Positions 1-7,251 of a DNA stretch of 62,986 nt are shown here, piece after piece (within the stretch, counting starts at the first letter, position 1; every line of letters begins with the position of its first letter). A program made the translations under genes and the position numbers. The stretch comes from JBOHRE01 sp050732635 (GTDB taxonomy: Bacteria; Gemmatimonadota; Gemmatimonadetes; Longimicrobiales; RSA9), in the NCBI GenBank assembly GCA_050732635.1, contig JBOHRE010000006.1, positions 1-62,986 on the forward strand, read 5' to 3'. A model generated the notes under the pieces. It ran no database searches and was not told the origin of the DNA. It saw only the letters and a list, made by a program, of their open reading frames with translations.

Positions 1-639
1 CGCCTCGAGCGCGCTGAGCAGCAGCGTGCCGCCCGCGGCAACGGGCGGGTTGGCCGCGGTGGCAGCGTCGAAGCCGTCCCAGGAGTCGTGGTCCGCGACG
101 AAGGCGGCGTGATAGCCGGCGGCCGCATGCCAGCGACGGTTGTGCTCGGCGGAGATCGCGGCGCGCGTGTCGTGCGAGTGCGCGGTGTGGCTGTGCAGGT
201 CGACGACCACCGTGTCGCGGTCGTCGACAGCCAGCGCCGCCATGGGGCGGGGAATGAGCGCGCCGCCGGCGTAGACGAGCAGCGCGACGGTGACTGCAGC
301 GCTCAGGGCGACGAGCTCCTCGCCCGCGCGGCGCAGTCCGCGGCGGCGGCCGCGGCGCAGCAGGCGCCAGGCCGCGAAGGCGGCGAGCGCGGTCAGCAGC
401 AGCGCGGCGTGCTGGCGCTCGTCGAGCAGCGTCATGGCGTCGAGCACGGCGAGCGCAGGCGAGAGCGCGACGAACGCGGGCGACCGCACCAGACGCGCGT
501 CGGTCGGCGGCGTGCCGTCACGCGTGTCGAGCAGGGGCGGCGCGGGCAGGAGCGCGGCGGCCAGCACTGCGCCCGTCAGGAAGACGGCACAGCGACTCGG
601 GGGCCTACGCGGTCCGGCGGCTGGATCCGGCGGTGGCAA
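1..639 (-). CDS. PHP-domain membrane-anchored phosphoesterase (3' end cut by window edge)
   Basis: This minus-strand frame stays open to the left edge of the window, so the C-terminus is missing. The first ~140 residues contain several hydrophobic stretches (around codons 15-30, 55-65, 85-100 and 115-130), suggesting membrane helices. They are followed by VVVDLHSHTAHSHDTR and FVADHDSWDG, the HxH and DHD metal-ligand motifs of PHP (polymerase and histidinol phosphatase) domains. The family hydrolyses phosphoesters with bound metals; the substrate here is unknown. No ATG lies upstream in frame. A TTG at 639 preceded by GCGAGG is the best start, but this is uncertain. It is divergent from the small gene at 723. 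Confidence 0.7.
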   Translation of the reverse strand, partial: MPPPDPAAGPRRPPSRCAVFLTGAVLAAALLPAPPLLDTRDGTPPTDARLVRSPAFVALSPALAVLDAMTLLDERQHAALLLTALAAFAAWRLLRRGRRRGLRRAGEELVALSAAVTVALLVYAGGALIPRPMAALAVDDRDTVVVDLHSHTAHSHDTRAAISAEHNRRWHAAAGYHAAFVADHDSWDGFDAATAANPPVAAGGTLLLSALEA

Positions 640-722
640 CGCGGCGGACCTCGCTCGTGAGGGGACGCGGTCCGCGGCTTGCGGCCGATCGCGCCGGTCC
701 AGACACCGCAGACGGAGAGTGC

Positions 723-962
723 ATGATGCCGGGCCGGAAGATGGAAGGCAACGAGCAGCAGCGTCGCGACAAGGCGCGTGACGCCCGCGAGGCCGGCGAG
801 CGGCCGAGCGAGCGGAGCGCGACGAGGGGCGCGTCGAAGCAGCGCAAGCACCTCGGCAACAAGGCCGGTCACCGCGAGAAGCTGGAGACGATCCGCGAGG
901 GCAAGCAGCGCGTGATCCGCGAGAACCGGCCGGAGCCGCGGCCCGGGGCGAGAGAGGACTGA
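723..962 (+). CDS. Small highly charged hypothetical protein
   Basis: The product has 79 residues and is very rich in Arg, Lys, Glu and Gln, with the core QRRDKARDAREAGERPSE followed by GASKQRKHL. It has no hydrophobic segment, so it should be a soluble cytoplasmic protein, possibly nucleic-acid-associated because of its charge. I do not recognise a characterised family. A GGAGAG ribosome-binding site lies about 4-5 bases before the ATG at 723; a second ATG follows directly at 726. It is transcribed divergently from the PHP gene. Confidence 0.55.
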   Translation: MMPGRKMEGNEQQRRDKARDAREAGERPSERSATRGASKQRKHLGNKAGHREKLETIREGKQRVIRENRPEPRPGARED

Positions 963-1178
963 GCCGCGGGCGGTCGCGTCAGGCGTCGTGGGCCTCGGCG
1001 CGGCGCGCGGTGAGCAGCGGCCGGTATCGAGCGCCACCTCCGGGCAATACCTGGATCGACACTCAGGCGTGTTCCCTCAGCCAGGTATCGGGTGTGCATG
1101 CACCCGCACGATCCACCAGTTCGTCATCCCAAGACGGCCGAGCGACGGGGGCCCGCCGCCCGCGCGGGCAGCCCTTGT

Positions 1179-1559
1179 TCAGGAGGCCCGCGGCGCACGG
1201 TAGCGCACGCCCTCATGGCCCGCGAAGTCGGCGTCCTGCGTCCAGAGCACCGCATCGTGCAGTCGCGCCGTCGCCAAAATCACCGAGTCGGCCAGCGGCA
1301 GGCCGAGCTCGTGACCGAGGTGCGCGGCATGGATTGCCAGATCGGCGTCGAGCGACACCACCGTGCTCTGACGCATCGCCGCCGCGGCCTGGTACGCCTC
1401 CGCGGCCCCCCGCTGCTGCAGCAGCCGCTTGCAGACCTCCAGAATCGTGATCGTCGGCACGATGCGCTCGCGCACGGCTTCGATCGGCGGTGCGAAGTAG
1501 TCCGCGTTGGGGCCATCGGCGAAGTATTCGAGCCAGGCCGATGAATCGATCACGTTCAC
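1179..1559 (-). CDS. vapC: VapC-type PIN-domain toxin ribonuclease
   Basis: This 126-residue protein has the PIN-domain acidic pattern: VIDSSAWLEY at the N-terminus (first Asp), ILEVCK near 40 (Glu), LPLADSVILATA near 90 (Asp) and LWTQDADF near 108 (Asp). PIN toxins of this kind are Mg-dependent endoribonucleases. The GTG start at 1559 overlaps the antitoxin stop by 4 bp (GTGA), the usual translational coupling of vapBC pairs. Its length is typical of VapC. A much longer upstream extension of this frame exists but crosses the antitoxin gene and is not coding. Confidence 0.88.
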   Translation of the reverse strand: MNVIDSSAWLEYFADGPNADYFAPPIEAVRERIVPTITILEVCKRLLQQRGAAEAYQAAAAMRQSTVVSLDADLAIHAAHLGHELGLPLADSVILATARLHDAVLWTQDADFAGHEGVRYRAPRAS

Positions 1560-1762
1560 ACGCGGTCGGCCTCGCGCTCGACGCTCGTGTCGATGCCGCG
1601 CGCGAACCCGCGCAGCGAGCGGACCGGCCGCACCGGCACCAGCTCGATCCGTCCCTCCAGCGCGAACGCCTGCACCTTCTGCCCCGGCCGCAAGCGCAGC
1701 CGCTGCCGCACCTCCTTCGGGATCACCACCTGCCACTTCGGCGAAATCGTGACCAAGTTCAT
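1556..1762 (-). CDS. vapB: VapB-type AbrB/SpoVT-fold antitoxin
   Basis: This 68-residue protein begins MNLVTISPKWQVVIPKEVR, the swapped-hairpin AbrB/MazE DNA-binding fold (T-x-S-x-K-x-Q-V-V-I-P-K), followed by LRLRPGQKV. The C-terminal ~30 residues, rich in Arg and Glu, would bind and block the downstream PIN toxin. AAGGGAG precedes the ATG. Family members repress their own operon, and two palindromes (1777-1786 and 1799-1811) lie between the promoter and the start codon. Confidence 0.88.
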   Translation of the reverse strand: MNLVTISPKWQVVIPKEVRQRLRLRPGQKVQAFALEGRIELVPVRPVRSLRGFARGIDTSVEREADRV

Positions 1763-1798
1763 TGCCGGCTCCCTTACGGTATACCGATCGATTCCAAT

Positions 1799-1838
1799 AT
1801 CGTATTACGATCATAGCATCGATCCGACATTCCGCCAA
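1799..1838 (-). promoter_or_regulatory. vapBC-1 promoter with overlapping palindromic operator
   Basis: Read on the minus strand, TTGGCG (1838-1833) and TATGAT (1815-1810) are separated by 17 bp, a good sigma-70 pattern ending about 40 bp upstream of vapB. The 13-bp perfect palindrome ATCGTATTACGAT (1799-1811) covers the end of the -10 box and the expected start point. A second perfect palindrome, CGGTATACCG (1777-1786), lies between it and the gene. The operator role is inferred from AbrB-fold autoregulation. Confidence 0.5.
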
Positions 1839-1978
1839 GGGGAGCGCAGCTGGCGCAGAATGATCACGGGTCCGGGGCCATCTCAGGCACGGCGCCGAGC
1901 CGCGTGACATGGGGTCGGGCTCGGAGGTGGCCCAGCCGCTCGGCGCGTGCCGCCGGCTGGCGCCGCGCGCCGCCGCGA

Positions 1979-2479
1979 TCAGCCTCGTTTTCCGGCCAAC
2001 GTATACTCCCGCTCGATCTCCCGGACGACGCGCCACGCACCCGACGACCTCACCAGCTGGAGCTTGATCGAAACCGTCGCCAGGCGACCCTTGGGGGTGA
2101 GGAACATATAGTGAACGCCGACGACCGCATCGGCATCCTGGATCGTAGGCCTCGACACGATCACGAGCACACCGTCGCCGCTACAGGTCGTATTGCCAGT
2201 TGGCGCTCGATCACACCCGAACACCTCGGCCATGGACGCCACCGACGCACCGAGCGCCTCTGCAAGCGGTGTAGCGAGCCCCGCTTCGGGCGGGTTCAGC
2301 GGCTCGTACGTCAAGTCGATGAATAAGCGGCCCGGCGCGAATTCCGCGCGCGTGTGCGCAACCGCAGTGCGCAGTACCACAACCACATCCTCAGGTGTGG
2401 GCGTCTGCCCGCGTGTGCCGGAGACGGCGCCGAGCGCTGAGACGCCGGCGACGAGTGACATCAGCGAAAGGCGGTTCAC
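1979..2479 (-). CDS. Exported hypothetical protein
   Basis: This 166-residue protein starts with a signal-peptide-like segment (VNRLSLMSLVAGVSALGAVSG) and has a mature domain containing RLFIDLTYEPLNPP, a short Cys pair around CDRAPTGNTTC, and a C-terminal strand-rich part ending WRVVREIEREYTL. I cannot assign a family. The GTG start at 2479 is chosen because GGAGGGAGGG lies 5-8 bases upstream and a signal peptide follows; the frame stays open further upstream through a repeat array that does not look coding. The four phased palindromes at 2584-2692 lie 105-213 bp upstream and may control it. Confidence 0.6.
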   Translation of the reverse strand: MNRLSLMSLVAGVSALGAVSGTRGQTPTPEDVVVVLRTAVAHTRAEFAPGRLFIDLTYEPLNPPEAGLATPLAEALGASVASMAEVFGCDRAPTGNTTCSGDGVLVIVSRPTIQDADAVVGVHYMFLTPKGRLATVSIKLQLVRSSGAWRVVREIEREYTLAGKRG

Positions 2480-2583
2480 GAGACCCTCCCTCCGAACGAG
2501 CCACCAGCGGCGCCGCGCGCGCCGACCAACGCCCGCGTCAGTAGCGGACGCTACCCATCCTGTGGCGCCCCCTACGGCTTTTG

Positions 2584-2692
2584 GTACAACCTGTACTGCT
2601 TGCCGCCGGCGAACGGTACAACTCGTACTCATGGCCGCCAGCGGCCTGTACAACCTGTACTCACTGCCGCCGGCGAGCGGTACAACGTGTAC
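2584..2692. repeat. Four phased 13-bp palindromes, 32-bp period
   Basis: Four copies of GTACA-N3-TGTAC start at 2584, 2616, 2648 and 2680, exactly 32 bp apart. The second copy has one mismatch (CGTAC). The 19-bp spacers are also related, built on GCCGCCGGCGA. Exact phasing at about three helical turns puts all copies on one face of the DNA. TACA/TGTA half-sites resemble those bound by BlaI/MecI/CopY-type winged-helix repressors. The array lies between the stop of the 1035-residue BNR gene and the GTG of the gene at 1979-2479. Confidence 0.7.
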
Positions 2693-2731
2693 AAAAACGC
2701 CGAGGGCTGCCGAACGCAAACGCCGCCGCGA

Positions 2732-5700
2732 TCAGCGCTCCGGGTCGGCGACGGCGCGGGCGCGCGGCCGCAGCTCGTTCAGCTTCTGGCCATAGTAGTC
2801 GAGCTGCGTGCGCTGGTCGGCGGTCATGGGCCCCGTCCAGTCTGCCACGTCGCCGTAGAGGCGCTGCACGCGGCTGAACAGCTCGTCCACCAGGTCGCCG
2901 ACCTCGTAGAGCTCGCGCGTGGCCGCATCGGCGGGTGGCGGATCCGACGGCCGGCGCTCGTCGGGGTCCGGGAGCAGCGGCGTCAGTGTCGCCAGCTCAT
3001 CACGCACCTCGCCGTAGAGCGAGGCGATGGTCAGCAGGTTCTCGGTCCATTGGCGGCGCGTGGCGGCGTCGATCTCCAGGCGCGGATCCTCGCGCACCTC
3101 GAGCGGCTGCTCGTAGGCGCGACCGCCGACCACGAGGCGCACCGTGTAGCTGCCCGGCACGACGAGCGGCCCGTCCGGCCCCTCGTCCTCGTCCTCGCCC
3201 TCGTCCTCGCCGTCGCCGGGGCGGGGCGGCAGGGCCGGGTACCGCAGATCCCAGAGCACGCGGTTGATGCCCGCGCGTAGTGAGGGCCGCACGGCCGTGA
3301 TCTCGCGGCCCGCGGCGTCGCGGATGGTGATCGCGACGTCGCCCGAGTCCCGCGCCTCGCCGAGCCAGTAATCGATGATCGCGCCTGCGGGCGGGTTCGC
3401 GCCGCGGAAGTACATGTCGCCGGTGTGCGCGACGACGCGGGCGTAGCGGATCTGCTCGGCGGGCGAGGTGGTGAAGAGGTGCGCCTCGCTCGCGAGCACC
3501 TGCGGTGTGAGCTCCTGGATCGCGTTCACTTGGTCGAGGATCCAAACGCCGCGACTGTGCGTGCCGAGCACGAGGTCGTTGTCACGCGGGTGGATGACCA
3601 GGTCATTGAACGCCATGGTCGGCATGTCGTTCTTCAGCTCGACCCAGTGCGCGCCGCCATCGACGGTGACGAACAGGCCCAGCTCGCTGCCGAGCCACAG
3701 CACATCGGGGTTGCGCGGATCCTCGCGCACGGTGCGCAGCACGCGCTCGGCGGGCAGGTCGCCGGTGATCGAGCGCCAGCTCGCGCCGTAGTCATCGGAG
3801 CGCCAGAGGTAGTTCGCGTAGTCGTCGCTGCGGTAATGATTGGCGACGAGGTAGACGCGCCCGGTCGCGTGGCGCGATGGCTCGATGCCGTTGATCCAGG
3901 CGGTGTCGGGCAGACCGGCGACGCGCGCGGCGACGTCGCTGAAGCTGCGTCCGCCGTCACGCGAGACGCGCACGCGCCCGTCATCGGTGCCGACGTAGAG
4001 CACGCCGGCCTCGAGCGGTGATTCCGCAATGACGCTGATGGTCGGCCAGTAGGGCACGCCGTCATCGATGGAGGGGATCGAGTCGTCGACGGCCTGGCCC
4101 ATGACCACGAGCCGGCGGCGGTCGGTGCCGGCCGTCATGTCGCCGAGGTCGGTCCAGCTCGCGCCACGATCATCCGACCTCCACAGCCGGTCGGTGCCGG
4201 CGTAGAGCACGTCGTTGTCGTGCGGCGAGATGATGTAGGGCCCGTCCCAGTTCGCCGGCGCCATGTGGTTGGTCAGCTCCGCAATCGGCGCGTCGTCGAA
4301 GAACCAGTCGAAGTTGCGCCGCGCGCCGACCGCTCCCTGCGGGTCACCGGGTCGGATCGACTGCCTCTCCCAGGTGCGCCAGTCGAGCCGCGTCAGGCCG
4401 AGGTACTGTGACTCGGCGTAGAACGTGTTCGGGTCGACCGTGTCGGGTAGCGACAGGAACCCGTCGCCGCCGCCCGTGCGGTGCCAGTCCTCGTTGAGCA
4501 CGCCTTCGGCGCGGTAGGTCGCGCTCGGCCCGACGCACGAGCCGTTGTCCTGCAGCCCGCCGTACACGTTGTACGGCTGCCGGTTGTCGACCGCGACGCG
4601 GTAGAACTGGCTGATCGGCAGGTTGCTGACGTACAGCCAGGTCTCGCCCCAGTCGTACGTGATGCCGATGCCGCCATCATCCAGCTTGACCAGGTGGCGC
4701 GAGTCGTCGGGATCGATCCACAGGAAGCGGTCGTCGCCGTGCAGCGAATGGTCGACGCGCTCGAAGGTGCGGCCGCAGTCGGTCGAGCGCGCGAACGCGT
4801 TCTGCATGTAGACCACGCAGTCGTCGTTCGGGTCGACCGCGATCTGGCTCGCGTACATCGGCCGTGGGTTCCAGTCGCTCATGTGCTGCCAGCTCTCGCC
4901 GCGATCCTCGCTGCGGAAGACGCCGGCCTCGTGCGCGCGCTCGACGTATGCCGTCGACGCGTTGTAGCGGTAGCCCTTCTCCAGCGAGATGTAGACGATG
5001 CGCGGATCGCGCCGGTAGATGTCGATGCCGATGCGGCCCCAAATGCCGCCCGGTAGCCCATTCGTCAGCCGCCGCCAGGTCTCGCCGCCGTCCGTGCTCT
5101 TCCACAGCGCCGAGCCCGCGCCGCCGCCATGGAAGCAGCAGGCGCGACGTCGCCGCTGATAGCTCGCGGCGTACAGCACTTCCGGCTGCTCGGGATCGAT
5201 CGCGACATCGACGACGCCCGTGTCCTCGTCGACGTACAGCACCTTGCGCCAGGTGCGGCCGCCATCCGTCGACTTGTAGAGCCCGCGCTCCTCGTTCGGA
5301 CCCCACAGGTGGCCCATCGCCGCGACGTACACGATGTCGGGATTCTCCGGGTGCATGCGGATGCGGCCGACGTGATGCGAGTCCGCCAGCCCCATGTTCG
5401 TCCACGTGCGCCCGCCGTCCGTCGACTTGTAGACGCCGTCGCCCCAGGACGTGGACTGCCGGTTCGCGCGCTCGCCCGTGCCCACCCAGATGATCGACGT
5501 GTCGCGCTGGTGCAGCTCGATGTCGCCCACCGAATGACTGCCCTCGCGCTCGAACACCGGCGTCCAGGCCACGCCGTTGCTCGTCGTCTTCCACACGCCG
5601 GCCGTCGACGCCGCGACGTACCAGACGAGCGGGTTCGCCTCGTTCACCGCCATGTCGACGACACGGCCGCTCATGTTGGCCGGGCCGATCGTGCGGGGCT

Positions 5701-5839
5701 CGAGGCCGGACAGCATGTCCGGGGTCAGGGCTTGGGCTTGGGCTGACGATCGGGCTGGGGCTTGGGCTTGGGCTGGGGCTGGGGGTGGGGACGTGAACAC
5801 GAGGGTGCTCAGGACGGCGAGGCTTCTGGCCAACGGCAT
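2732..5839 (-). CDS. Exported sortilin/VPS10-like BNR-repeat protein
   Basis: The product has about 1035 residues. A signal peptide (MPLARSLAVLSTLVF then a Pro/Ala/Gln-rich stretch) precedes a series of BNR/Asp-box motifs such as KSTDGGRTW, KTTSNGVAW, RSEDRGESW and VSRDGGRSF, which form VPS10/sialidase-like beta-propellers. A C-terminal ~250-residue part carries an acidic Gly/Glu/Asp run and ends in helices. These proteins are exported and often called glycosyl hydrolase or sortilin, but no catalytic site is evident. The start at 5839 is chosen for the signal peptide; the frame is open to 6076. It is a paralogue of the gene at 7252-10485. Confidence 0.82.
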   Translation of the reverse strand: MPLARSLAVLSTLVFTSPPPAPAQAQAPARSSAQAQALTPDMLSGLEPRTIGPANMSGRVVDMAVNEANPLVWYVAASTAGVWKTTSNGVAWTPVFEREGSHSVGDIELHQRDTSIIWVGTGERANRQSTSWGDGVYKSTDGGRTWTNMGLADSHHVGRIRMHPENPDIVYVAAMGHLWGPNEERGLYKSTDGGRTWRKVLYVDEDTGVVDVAIDPEQPEVLYAASYQRRRRACCFHGGGAGSALWKSTDGGETWRRLTNGLPGGIWGRIGIDIYRRDPRIVYISLEKGYRYNASTAYVERAHEAGVFRSEDRGESWQHMSDWNPRPMYASQIAVDPNDDCVVYMQNAFARSTDCGRTFERVDHSLHGDDRFLWIDPDDSRHLVKLDDGGIGITYDWGETWLYVSNLPISQFYRVAVDNRQPYNVYGGLQDNGSCVGPSATYRAEGVLNEDWHRTGGGDGFLSLPDTVDPNTFYAESQYLGLTRLDWRTWERQSIRPGDPQGAVGARRNFDWFFDDAPIAELTNHMAPANWDGPYIISPHDNDVLYAGTDRLWRSDDRGASWTDLGDMTAGTDRRRLVVMGQAVDDSIPSIDDGVPYWPTISVIAESPLEAGVLYVGTDDGRVRVSRDGGRSFSDVAARVAGLPDTAWINGIEPSRHATGRVYLVANHYRSDDYANYLWRSDDYGASWRSITGDLPAERVLRTVREDPRNPDVLWLGSELGLFVTVDGGAHWVELKNDMPTMAFNDLVIHPRDNDLVLGTHSRGVWILDQVNAIQELTPQVLASEAHLFTTSPAEQIRYARVVAHTGDMYFRGANPPAGAIIDYWLGEARDSGDVAITIRDAAGREITAVRPSLRAGINRVLWDLRYPALPPRPGDGEDEGEDEDEGPDGPLVVPGSYTVRLVVGGRAYEQPLEVREDPRLEIDAATRRQWTENLLTIASLYGEVRDELATLTPLLPDPDERRPSDPPPADAATRELYEVGDLVDELFSRVQRLYGDVADWTGPMTADQRTQLDYYGQKLNELRPRARAVADPER
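5716..5790. repeat. GGGCTT/GGGGCT hexamer-rich tract
   Basis: Irregular tandem hexamers of the form GGGCTT and GGGGCT run through the part of the BNR gene that encodes the end of its signal peptide and the mature N-terminus (Gln-Ala-Gln-Ala and Pro-Ala repeats). A related tract lies at 55255-55283. Such tracts are prone to slippage; a change of one hexamer would keep the frame. Confidence 0.5.
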
Positions 5840-6253
5840 CGCGCGGATTCGATCCCAAGGCGGCTGCACCCACCTAGGGAAGCTGACGATGCACAACCGC
5901 CCGTCGTTCGGCTCTCGCGTCATTGCTGCCGCGTGGCAGATGTTCGGCAACGTGGCCGTGTTGATCATGCGGTCGTAGCAGGACAGTACGCCGCGAATCG
6001 GCGGCGCGTAGCGCTCCCTCAGCATGATGGCCTCCCTAGGAACTCGGCCGAGGCGTCCGTTACACTGGACGTTCATTGATCAATCGCCCAAAAGGCGATG
6101 AACGAGACCCGTGGAGCGCCAAGTTACCTGTTTGAAGAGGTTCGGCGATACGGCGACGAAGAGTTCAAGGCCCGATCGTCGCCTTTCGAGCCGATGGCAG
6201 CGTAACGCGGGTTCTGGTGGGCGGGCAGGGAGAGGGCCCTGAGTTGGAAGGGT

Positions 6254-6688
6254 TCAGCGGAGCAGTGGATTGCGCACGCGCAGCTCCGGAAAGCGCGTGA
6301 AGTCCCGATCCGCCGTCCACAGCTCGTGCACGCCGTGATGCAAGCAGAGCGCGGCGATCCGCGCGTCGTGTATCCTCGGACCGGTGACCCGCGCCCGCGC
6401 CACCAGCGGATCTAGCGTATCCCAGTAGCTACCGGATTCAGCGAGTAACACCAGGGAAGGCGACTCGAGCCATGCAGCCATCTGGTCCAGCGCGCGCTCC
6501 AATGGTGTCGGCGGGACGAAGATCCGAGGGTGCGTCACGATCGCGAGAAACTCGTGTACGCATGGCCACGGGATAGCCCACGCCGCCCTGCCCTCGGCCG
6601 CGTCGCGGGACACTCCGTTGGCCACCTCGTGCCACGGCGATTCCCGGCGATGCGCATGCACCAGAACGTTCGTGTCCAGCGCGATCAA
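6254..6688 (-). CDS. vapC: VapC-type PIN-domain toxin ribonuclease
   Basis: This 144-residue PIN protein has MIALDTNVLVHAHR at the N-terminus (first catalytic Asp), WPCVHEFLAI near 43 (Glu), IHDARIAALCLHHG near 113 (Asp) and LWTADRDFTRF near 130 (Asp), the complete acidic set expected for a Mg-dependent endoribonuclease toxin. Its ATG overlaps the stop of the antitoxin gene by 4 bp. It belongs to a different PIN subgroup from the toxin at 1179. Confidence 0.88.
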   Translation of the reverse strand: MIALDTNVLVHAHRRESPWHEVANGVSRDAAEGRAAWAIPWPCVHEFLAIVTHPRIFVPPTPLERALDQMAAWLESPSLVLLAESGSYWDTLDPLVARARVTGPRIHDARIAALCLHHGVHELWTADRDFTRFPELRVRNPLLR

Positions 6689-6933
6689 CCGCCGCGTCCC
6701 TCATACACGAGCGAGCGGATGCCCTCCCATCCGGCTTCGGCCGCCGCAGCGCTCAGTCCCTCTCCCTGGAACGTCGCATCGCGCAGCCGAAACCGCGTGT
6801 CGCGGCGACGTCGCTCCTCGATCACCCGGCGCAAGCCGTCCTCGATCAGCGCACGCAGCGTCGTCGCCTCGCCGTCCACGATGCGCTTGGCCTCCTGCAA
6901 CAGCGCGTCCGCAATCTCCACGGTCGTCTTCAT
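6685..6933 (-). CDS. vapB: VapB-type ribbon-helix-helix antitoxin
   Basis: This ~82-residue protein begins MKTTVEIADALLQEAKRI, a ribbon-helix-helix DNA-binding strand and helix, followed by TTLRALIEDGLRRVIEERR. The C-terminal tail (GLSAAAAEAGWEGIRSLVYEGRG) is the part expected to bind the toxin. The start at 6933 is preferred: it fits the family N-terminus and lies about one nucleotide after the predicted transcription start. An in-frame ATG at 6945 falls inside the operator palindrome. It is coupled to the downstream toxin gene by ATGA. Confidence 0.87.
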   Translation of the reverse strand: MKTTVEIADALLQEAKRIVDGEATTLRALIEDGLRRVIEERRRRDTRFRLRDATFQGEGLSAAAAEAGWEGIRSLVYEGRGG

Positions 6934-6940
6934 ATGGCTA

Positions 6941-6970
6941 ACCATATCGGATGATATGGGTATATGTCAA
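6941..6970 (-). promoter_or_regulatory. vapBC-2 promoter, operator palindrome and near-leaderless start
   Basis: On the minus strand, TTGACA (6970-6965) and TATGGT (6946-6941) are spaced by 18 bp. The perfect inverted repeat CCATAT-N6-ATATGG (6942-6959) fills the space between the boxes and overlaps the -10, as expected for repression by the VapB product. Transcription should start near 6934, next to the ATG at 6933, so the mRNA would be essentially leaderless; no Shine-Dalgarno is seen. Confidence 0.6.
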
Positions 6971-7172
6971 GTCCTGCGCGCGCGATCCTGCTGCTTGGTG
7001 ATGACAATCTCCTGAAGAAAGCTCCATGGCCCGATGAAGGCAGCGCGCGGACCACGCCGCGGCCCAGCTACTGCGTCACCGCAAGAAACGGTGGGTTGGT
7101 CCAGCCGTGCCGGGCCAGCAGCTCGAAGAAGTGAAACTCCGGGAACGAGCGGCTGAGGCTCCCAGCGCACGC

Positions 7173-7212
7173 CTTACACTCACACTTCTCTCGTCATCTT
7201 ACACTTACACTT
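7173..7212. repeat. Two 15-bp direct repeats
   Basis: CTTACACTCACACTT (7173-7187) and CTTACACTTACACTT (7198-7212) differ at one base and are 25 bp apart, just beyond the stop of the minus-strand BNR gene. The surrounding 6971-7251 gap is otherwise featureless and less GC-rich than the genes. Function unknown. Confidence 0.5.
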
Positions 7213-7251
7213 GCTCTCATCCCTTGAACTACCATTACCACTGCCTGTCTC

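Noticed and set aside
576..1037. 153-codon minus-strand frame
   Set aside because: It overlaps both the small charged gene and the PHP gene's upstream region and lacks any domain or start signal.
6098..6205. 35-codon plus-strand frame (MNETRGAPSYLFEEVRRYGD...)
   Set aside because: It looks protein-like and may be a gene fragment, but it has no ribosome-binding site and I recognise no family; a 6-bp stem (6083-6099) overlaps its start.
6967..7170. 67-codon minus-strand frame beyond the BNR gene
   Set aside because: No ribosome-binding site, overlaps the vapBC-2 promoter, and composition is unremarkable; possibly debris.
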